Source of the DNA: Candidatus Poribacteria bacterium
Lineage (GTDB): Bacteria > Poribacteria > WGA-4E > WGA-3G
Assembly: GCA_022827625.1 (NCBI GenBank)
Contig: JAJEIE010000027.1
Span: forward strand, 238,827-302,826
Length of the DNA: 64,000 nucleotides
Reading direction: 5' to 3'
The translations under genes were made by a program, and so were the position numbers. How positions within the stretch are numbered: position 1 is the first letter of the stretch; the number at the start of each line of letters is the position of its first letter. Below the pieces are notes generated by a model. That model was given only the letters and a program-made list of their open reading frames with translations. It was not told where the DNA came from and made no database searches. Shown here in pieces: positions 58,986 through 64,000 of this stretch.

Positions 58986-61922
58986 TTAAGTTTGCGTTAG
59001 TGCCTCGCGTAACACTTCAACCGGATGCTTCGGTTGCACGCCTGTCGCGTGCTCAAGTTGATGCCTACAGGAGAAACCGGCAGCACTGAGCGTGAAACTG
59101 CCTGGCGGTTTCTCGCGAACGGCTCCAAAGAGCCGCAATTCACCGATGTTCATGGAAAGTTCGTAGTGTGCTTTCTCATACCCGAATGCGCCAGCCATCC
59201 CACAACAACTCGAATCAATCACTGTAACGTCGTGTTCTGCGGGTGAACTTAGCATCTTCACAGTCGGTTCGATACCGACGAGTGCTCGCTGATGACAATG
59301 TCCGTGTAGGAGAATGTCGCGCGGTTCAGTCGAGAGTTCCAGCGGCAATTCCCCGTTTTCAGCCAGTTGCGCGAAAAATTCCTCAAACGAACAGGTCGCC
59401 TCAGCAACGCGTTTTGCATCAGGCGTACCGATTAACTCAACATAATCATCTGTGAGGGCAGACGTACAACTCGGTTCGCATCCGATAATTGGAATCCCTG
59501 CATCAGCATAAACGCCGAGTGCATCAATGTTGTAGCTTGCATTCTCAATAGCTCGGTCGAGCATCCCCTCCGAGATGAGTGGACGACCACAGCACCGCTT
59601 CTTCGGTAGGATTACCTCGAATCCGCACGCTTCCAGTACCTCTACGGCAGCCTTGCCGATAGAGGGTTCACTGTAGTTCATGAAGGTATCGGGAAAAAGG
59701 ACGACTTTCTTATCCGATGTGTGTCGCGACCGCCGCTTTCGGAACCACTGTTCATAAGTCGGACGGACAAAGGTGGGCATATCTCGCCGTCGGTCAACGC
59801 CGATTATTTTTTCAGCAATCCATTTAGAAAGTGTATTGTTGACTGCCCAATTAGAAAGTGGTGAAAACATTGAGCCGAGGGGCGCGAGTGCTCCAATTTC
59901 GCCGAATAACCGTCGATGCAACGGTAAGCCGTTGGCTTTATGGTAGTGTGCGAGCACCTCATACTTTATCTTCGCCATGTCTACGTTAGATGGACATTCT
60001 GCTTTGCATGCTTTGCATCCGAGACATAAGTCGAGAACTTCTTGTAGCCGTTCATTAGTGAGTTCTGTGTGTGGCAATGCCCCTGAGATAATAGATCGGA
60101 GCGCATTCGCGCGACCGCGCGTTGAGTGTTCCTCTTCACGTGTGCCAATGAAGGAGGGGCACATGGTACCCGTGAGCGTTTTCCGACAGGCACCGACCCC
60201 GTTACACATCTCGATTGCGCCGCCAAATCCGTCTTGACTGGAGAAATCGAAGTAGGTGTCAATTTTAATGGTACTGTAATCCGAACCGAAGCGGAGGTTT
60301 TCTGTCATCGGCGGCGCGTCAACGATCTTACCAGGGTTCATGATACCGTCTGGGTCAAATGCTTTTTTGACTTCAGTGAGTGCTTGATATATCTGCGGAC
60401 CGAACATACTTTCTATCCATTCACTCCGAACGAGTCCATCGCCGTGTTCTCCACTCGTCGTGCCGTCTAATTCTATGAGTAGGTCTCGGACTTCGCGAGC
60501 GATGTCGTGCATCTTCTGAATATCGGTTTCGGATTTGAGGTTGACGATGGGTCGGTTATGCAACAGTCCGACGCTCGCATGTGCGTAGTAGGCGGCGGTG
60601 GTGTTGTGTGCTGTGACGATTTCATCGAATCGACGGACGTATTCCGGCAAATTCGCTATCGGTACTGCAGCATCTTCGACGAAACCGACCGGTTTGGCGT
60701 CGCCTTTCATACCCATAAGCAGACCGAGTCCGGCTTTTCGGGTCTCCCAGACGCGTGCTTTTTCTTCAGCAGTGAAACATTGCACAAACGCGTAACCAAA
60801 CCCGGTACTTTTCAAGGTCTTTTCAAGTTTATCCAGTTGTGATTCCAATTCTGCCTGTGTCTCACCGTAAAATTCGACAGCAAGGAGCGCGGTGGGTTCA
60901 CCCTGTATGAAGGTGGTAAGCCGTGAAAATTCTAATGAGCCGCGCGCCATATCGAGAATCGTCTTGTCTATAAGTTCTACAGCGGTAGGGTTACACGCCA
61001 AGATCGGTTGCATCGCCTCCATGGAATTGACGAGTGATTCAAAATGGACAACGCACAGTGCCGTCCGTTTAGGGATCGGGACAAGGTTCACTGTTGCTTC
61101 GGCAGTCGTTGCGAGTGTTCCTTCAGAACCGACAAGAATTTTCGTCAAGCTGAACGGGTGATTCTCATCGCATCCGTCACGGCGATAGGGGGTGACCTCT
61201 TTTGAACCGGCATCCTTAATAAATTCGTCGAGGTTATAACCGGCAACACGCCGCAAGATACGCGGATAGCGTTTCCGAATTTCTGATTCGTTAGCTGCGC
61301 AGATTCGGCAGAGTTCGCGATAGATATTTGCTTCTAATGTGTTTCCGTGTTTTTTCGTCTCTAATTCTTTGAGTGATAGGGGTGATGTTGTGATTTGATC
61401 TGCGTTGGAGAGGATTAAATCGAGCGACATGACATGATCGATGGTTTTCCCGTAGATAAGCGAATGTGAACCTGCCGAGTTGTTCCCGATCGTACCACCT
61501 ACATTTGCCCGACTGCTTGTAGCGACATCAGGGGCATACATCAGACCGTGGGGCTTCAGTTTATGATTCAACTCGTCTAAAACGATGCCGGGTTGAACCC
61601 GCGCCCAACGTTCAGCGACGTTCACTTCGAGCAGTTGGTTCATGTATTTGGACATATCGAGCACGATTGCTTCACCGACGCTCTGTCCGGCAAGGCTTGT
61701 GCCGCCACCGCGCGGGAGGATCGGCACCTTGTGTTCTGAGGCGATTTGCACCGTCTTGATAACGTCCTGCTTATCTTTTGGAAGGACAACACCTATCGGC
61801 TGTATCTGATAGAGACTTGCGTCTGTGCTGTAGAGTGCTTTAGAATAGAGGTCAAAGCGAACTTCGCCAGCCAGTGTGTTGGATAGTAGCTGTTCAAGAG
61901 ATTCTGATGTGGGAGTGTTCAT
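58986..61922 (-). CDS. YdiJ-like FAD-linked oxidase with Fe-S and CCG domains
   Basis: 978-aa fusion enzyme. Residues about 30-260 form an FAD-binding PCMH domain (ILPRGGGTSLAGQSVGEAIV and GGTIGNNSAGSHSLIYGKT). Residues about 270-540 form the FAD-oxidase C-terminal domain. Residues about 600-700 hold two 4Fe-4S-type cysteine sets, including CLGCKACKAECP. The C-terminal part has two CCG motifs (KKRCCGRPL and DSSCCGMAGAFGYEK). The architecture is that of E. coli YdiJ, reported as a D-2-hydroxyglutarate dehydrogenase, and of glycolate/D-lactate oxidases. It probably oxidises a D-2-hydroxy acid and passes electrons to quinone. The substrate is not certain. Confidence 0.87.
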   Translation of the reverse strand: MNTPTSESLEQLLSNTLAGEVRFDLYSKALYSTDASLYQIQPIGVVLPKDKQDVIKTVQIASEHKVPILPRGGGTSLAGQSVGEAIVLDMSKYMNQLLEVNVAERWARVQPGIVLDELNHKLKPHGLMYAPDVATSSRANVGGTIGNNSAGSHSLIYGKTIDHVMSLDLILSNADQITTSPLSLKELETKKHGNTLEANIYRELCRICAANESEIRKRYPRILRRVAGYNLDEFIKDAGSKEVTPYRRDGCDENHPFSLTKILVGSEGTLATTAEATVNLVPIPKRTALCVVHFESLVNSMEAMQPILACNPTAVELIDKTILDMARGSLEFSRLTTFIQGEPTALLAVEFYGETQAELESQLDKLEKTLKSTGFGYAFVQCFTAEEKARVWETRKAGLGLLMGMKGDAKPVGFVEDAAVPIANLPEYVRRFDEIVTAHNTTAAYYAHASVGLLHNRPIVNLKSETDIQKMHDIAREVRDLLIELDGTTSGEHGDGLVRSEWIESMFGPQIYQALTEVKKAFDPDGIMNPGKIVDAPPMTENLRFGSDYSTIKIDTYFDFSSQDGFGGAIEMCNGVGACRKTLTGTMCPSFIGTREEEHSTRGRANALRSIISGALPHTELTNERLQEVLDLCLGCKACKAECPSNVDMAKIKYEVLAHYHKANGLPLHRRLFGEIGALAPLGSMFSPLSNWAVNNTLSKWIAEKIIGVDRRRDMPTFVRPTYEQWFRKRRSRHTSDKKVVLFPDTFMNYSEPSIGKAAVEVLEACGFEVILPKKRCCGRPLISEGMLDRAIENASYNIDALGVYADAGIPIIGCEPSCTSALTDDYVELIGTPDAKRVAEATCSFEEFFAQLAENGELPLELSTEPRDILLHGHCHQRALVGIEPTVKMLSSPAEHDVTVIDSSCCGMAGAFGYEKAHYELSMNIGELRLFGAVREKPPGSFTLSAAGFSCRHQLEHATGVQPKHPVEVLREALTQT

Positions 61923-62084
61923 ATCTTTATAAACTATTTAATCTGGTCACCGTTCCACTTCGTTTCACGGTGGTTCTCAGTTAATACCAGCAGCCTTTAG
62001 GTTATCAAAGGTTTCTTAATGATTTAGAATCTGCAAGGACAACGGACGCAGCAGCTCAGAAGCAATCGTTAAAAAAGAAAAAAT

Positions 62085-62113
62085 TTGACATCGCGGTCTG
62101 AATAAGATATAAT
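62085..62113 (+). promoter_or_regulatory. tRNA-Leu promoter
   Basis: Perfect TTGACA (62085-62090) and perfect TATAAT (62108-62113) with 17-nt spacing; transcription would begin a few bases before the tRNA. Confidence 0.85.
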
Positions 62114-62125
62114 TAACCACAGAAT

Positions 62126-62208
62126 GCCCCTGTGGTGGAATTGGTATACACGGCAGGTTGAGGGCCTGTGCCTTAATTGGCATGCTGGTTCGAGTCCAGT
62201 CGGGGGCA
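62126..62208 (+). tRNA. tRNA-Leu (anticodon GAG)
   Basis: 83-nt tRNA with a long variable arm. The acceptor stem GCCCCTG pairs with CGGGGGC (one T-G). The anticodon stem GCAGG/CCTGT encloses loop TTGAGGG with GAG at 62160-62162, which reads CUC and CUU codons. The T loop contains TTCGAGT. The discriminator is A at 62208 and no CCA is encoded. The long variable arm and D-loop with GG fit the class II leucine tRNA. Confidence 0.95.
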
Positions 62209-62242
62209 TTACCCGTCTGTTTCTCGCGTTTCGCGATACCAC

Positions 62243-63394
62243 CTACGAAACGTCCTCGATTAATTCCTTATACACCTGATACGTCCGTTCTGCAATCGTC
62301 TCCCATGTGAAATTTTCGATGCGGGTCAGTCCACGCCCAATCAGATCCTTCCGAAGATTTGCGTCGTGTGCGATGCGACGTATCCTTTCTGCCAAGGCAT
62401 CGGCATCTGCCTCAGAGAAAATAAGACCGGCATCGTCAATCACATGCGGAATTTCGCCAGAATCCGAACCGATGACCGGGACTTCGCACGCCATGCCTTC
62501 TATAAGGACTCGCCCAAAAAATTCAACCCATCCTGGGGTTGTCCGAGAGGGTAGGACTAATGTGTCCATACAATTAATATAGGCGGGTACCTCTTCAGGG
62601 GGTACCGCATCTATCCAGACAACCTGTTCAGAGATACCGAGGGTTCCAGCAATTCTCTGGAATTCGGATTTGTCCTCGCCTTGCCCGACAATCAGAAGTT
62701 TGTAGGTGTACGTGGCATCTTGACTTGCGAGGTGTGCCAGTGCCTTGAGGAGTGTATCTATCCCCTTCATCTGTAGCAGCCTACCGACATAACCGATAAC
62801 AAAACAGCCATTGAGTTGCAATGCGTTCCGGAGTTCGCTAACGTCCATTTTATAGAAATGGCGTACATCAACCCCATTTGGAAATGGTGTCTGTTCTCCA
62901 GTATATCCGCGTGCGGTTAGGATCTTACCAGCGTTTGCACTGAGCGGAAAGGCTCTATCGGTTTCTCGAAAGACGCGGTGTTCAATCCATACCGGCAATA
63001 TGCCAAACCGCTGTTTGATCGGTACGCTGAGTGAGGTGCGAAAGATAAAACGGCTCTGCGGACAATACTTCCGTTTCAAACGAACTGTCTGTAGTGCATT
63101 GAGACTCCATGCCTCTTCTTCCAAGTGGATAATGTCGGGTTGGAAATCTCGGAAGTGAGGCTTCACACCGCGCCGATAATAAAAACGACTGCCGTAGCCG
63201 GAGAAGCGGATTGGATACGGAAATTCTTCGCACGGTGTGTCCGGTTCTGGTTCAAAGACGATATCTTGGAAACTTTCATACCAACGTGTGGGCGTAATGA
63301 CCCGTAGCGTAACATCCGGACGTTCGGCGATGAGTGCGAATTTTCGCCGATACGGTTTCATAATATAGGAATGAGAGAGAACTAAGACACGCAC
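62243..63394 (-). CDS. Glycosyltransferase family 4
   Basis: 383-aa GT-B enzyme. The C-terminal domain has CFVIGYVGRLLQMKGIDTLLKAL and the donor motif EFFGRVLIEGMACEVPVIGSDSGEIPHVI, with the E-x7-E pair. The N-terminal domain begins with MRVLVLSHSYIMKPYRRKFALIAER. GT4 enzymes use nucleotide sugars to build surface polysaccharides or lipids. Donor and acceptor are unknown. It is convergent with the tRNA gene. Confidence 0.87.
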   Translation of the reverse strand: MRVLVLSHSYIMKPYRRKFALIAERPDVTLRVITPTRWYESFQDIVFEPEPDTPCEEFPYPIRFSGYGSRFYYRRGVKPHFRDFQPDIIHLEEEAWSLNALQTVRLKRKYCPQSRFIFRTSLSVPIKQRFGILPVWIEHRVFRETDRAFPLSANAGKILTARGYTGEQTPFPNGVDVRHFYKMDVSELRNALQLNGCFVIGYVGRLLQMKGIDTLLKALAHLASQDATYTYKLLIVGQGEDKSEFQRIAGTLGISEQVVWIDAVPPEEVPAYINCMDTLVLPSRTTPGWVEFFGRVLIEGMACEVPVIGSDSGEIPHVIDDAGLIFSEADADALAERIRRIAHDANLRKDLIGRGLTRIENFTWETIAERTYQVYKELIEDVS

Positions 63395-63457
63395 AACAGT
63401 TTGTTATCTCGGCTTTACGAAGGGCATTCTGAGCCTGCGGTATTCTTCGTCAAGGTT

Positions 63458-63841
63458 CTATATTTCGTCTTCATCATTCCGGGCGGTGGTAAAATCGATT
63501 TCAGGATGTGTATCTGCTTCCATCTCTAATGGTGTTCTTACCTCCGTTACCGCTTCATTTGATGAGGCAAGGACATTCATTAAGCCCTCAAGACGTTCTC
63601 GAATGTCGGCGCGTTCTTGAGAAATAGCTAACCGTTCTAAATTGAGCTCGTCTTCAAGACGGCTATTCCGCTGTTCAAGTTCTTGAATGTGGGCATCGCG
63701 TTGTACCACGTCGCTGTTAAGTCTGGCAATCTCAGCTTCAAGTTCGAGTTTGTTTGCTCTCAATTCTTGAACTGTCGAGACCGCAAGTTCAACATGCTCT
63801 TCCAGTAGTGATACAATACTTTGTTCTAATGATTCAGCCAT
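63458..63841 (-). CDS. Cytosolic coiled-coil protein
   Basis: 127-aa acidic protein whose residues about 15-85 form one long coiled coil (VQELRANKLELEAEIARLN and IQELEQRNSRLEDELN). It begins MAESLEQSIVSLLEEHVEL. The tail EVRTPLEMEADTHPEIDF is disordered-looking and acidic. ATG 63841 has AAAGGAG 9 nt upstream; the frame open to 63895 is not used. It lacks membrane segments. Function unknown; the gene just upstream on its strand is cut by the window edge. Confidence 0.7.
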   Translation of the reverse strand: MAESLEQSIVSLLEEHVELAVSTVQELRANKLELEAEIARLNSDVVQRDAHIQELEQRNSRLEDELNLERLAISQERADIRERLEGLMNVLASSNEAVTEVRTPLEMEADTHPEIDFTTARNDEDEI

Positions 63842-63873
63842 ATTTCGATCTCCTTTCAGATCATCTTTATTGT

Positions 63874-64000
63874 TCAATTTACCACAGGTTTGCAATTTGC
63901 TGTTAAAAATTCGGTTTCTGCTTCAATCAGCGATAGGTGTTCAGCGTCTGCCCAGTCTGGACATTCGTGAACGTAGTGAAAAAGATACTGCTGGGCGTAT
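63874..64000 (-). CDS. C-terminal fragment of an unidentified protein, 5' cut by window edge
   Basis: An open frame with no start enters from the window edge, runs 41 residues and ends with TGA at 63876-63874. The visible end includes YVHECPDWADAEHLSLIEAE. The residue mix is protein-like and the stop lies 32 nt before the coiled-coil gene on the same strand. Identity cannot be told from so little; it may be chance. Confidence 0.45.
   Translation of the reverse strand, partial: YAQQYLFHYVHECPDWADAEHLSLIEAETEFLTANCKPVVN

Overview
The window reads as bacterial chromosome from a Gram-negative-type (diderm), probably uncultured lineage. The best guess is Candidatus Poribacteria or a close relative. 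This is inferred from the C-terminal PNPFNPETWIPY segment of the large secreted protein, the mix of sulfatases, phytanoyl-CoA dioxygenase-like, mandelate racemase-like and AP-endonuclease-like sugar isomerase genes, and the many short intergenic hairpins. There is no rRNA or other decisive marker. UGA is an ordinary stop (livG, hicB, tatD), except at one internal site in a thioredoxin gene.

Layout. 1-3.0 kb: end of a livG-livF amino-acid importer, lgt, a membrane coiled-coil protein and a sulfotransferase-like protein. 3.0-6.8 kb: a UPF0182 giant membrane protein flanked by two inverted paralogous coiled-coil/TM genes with near-identical promoters. 6.8-9.3 kb: a gene-poor, repeat-rich stretch with several consensus sigma-70 promoters, hairpin elements and one small membrane gene. 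9.3-15.6 kb: a 1431-aa secreted Big_1/YWTD/dockerin/FlgD-like protein and a redoxin-cytochrome-PHM fusion. 15.7-21.2 kb: YihY-like protein, methyltransferase, an rpsU/dsRBD/membrane-protein cluster, a TauE/SafE permease with an apparent AUC start, and an oxidoreductase. 21.5-23.4 kb: groES-groEL. 23.6-30.5 kb: glycosyltransferase, lipoproteins, sulfatase-like enzyme, aminotransferase, rimI, isochorismatase. 30.9-37.6 kb: the conserved rnpA-yidD-yidC-khpB-mnmE cluster, with an HNH nuclease where rpmH usually sits, then a zinc-ribbon protein and a candidate selenoprotein. 37.6-45.5 kb (minus): rluB, HAD phosphatase, pdxJ, gdh, NHL protein, glnE. 45.8-52.9 kb (plus): hicBA, sulfatase, sugar isomerase, enolase-superfamily enzyme, SDR, tatD and an ABC permease. 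52.9-63.9 kb (mostly minus): substrate-binding protein, M23 peptidase, a 44-aa membrane protein, a CorC-like protein, PhyH, Nramp-like transporter, YdiJ-like FAD/Fe-S oxidoreductase, tRNA-Leu, GT4 and a coiled-coil protein.

The most interesting item is the gene at 36658-37581. It is a secreted thioredoxin-TPR protein in which the first cysteine of the CxxC redox motif is encoded by an in-frame UGA followed by a hairpin, which is the signature of a selenoprotein. The second theme is repeat biology. About ten arrays of degenerate heptanucleotides stay in strict 7-nt register, one of them inside the UPF0182 coding sequence. Several families of short hairpin elements also occur, with stem bases that change in a compensating way between copies.
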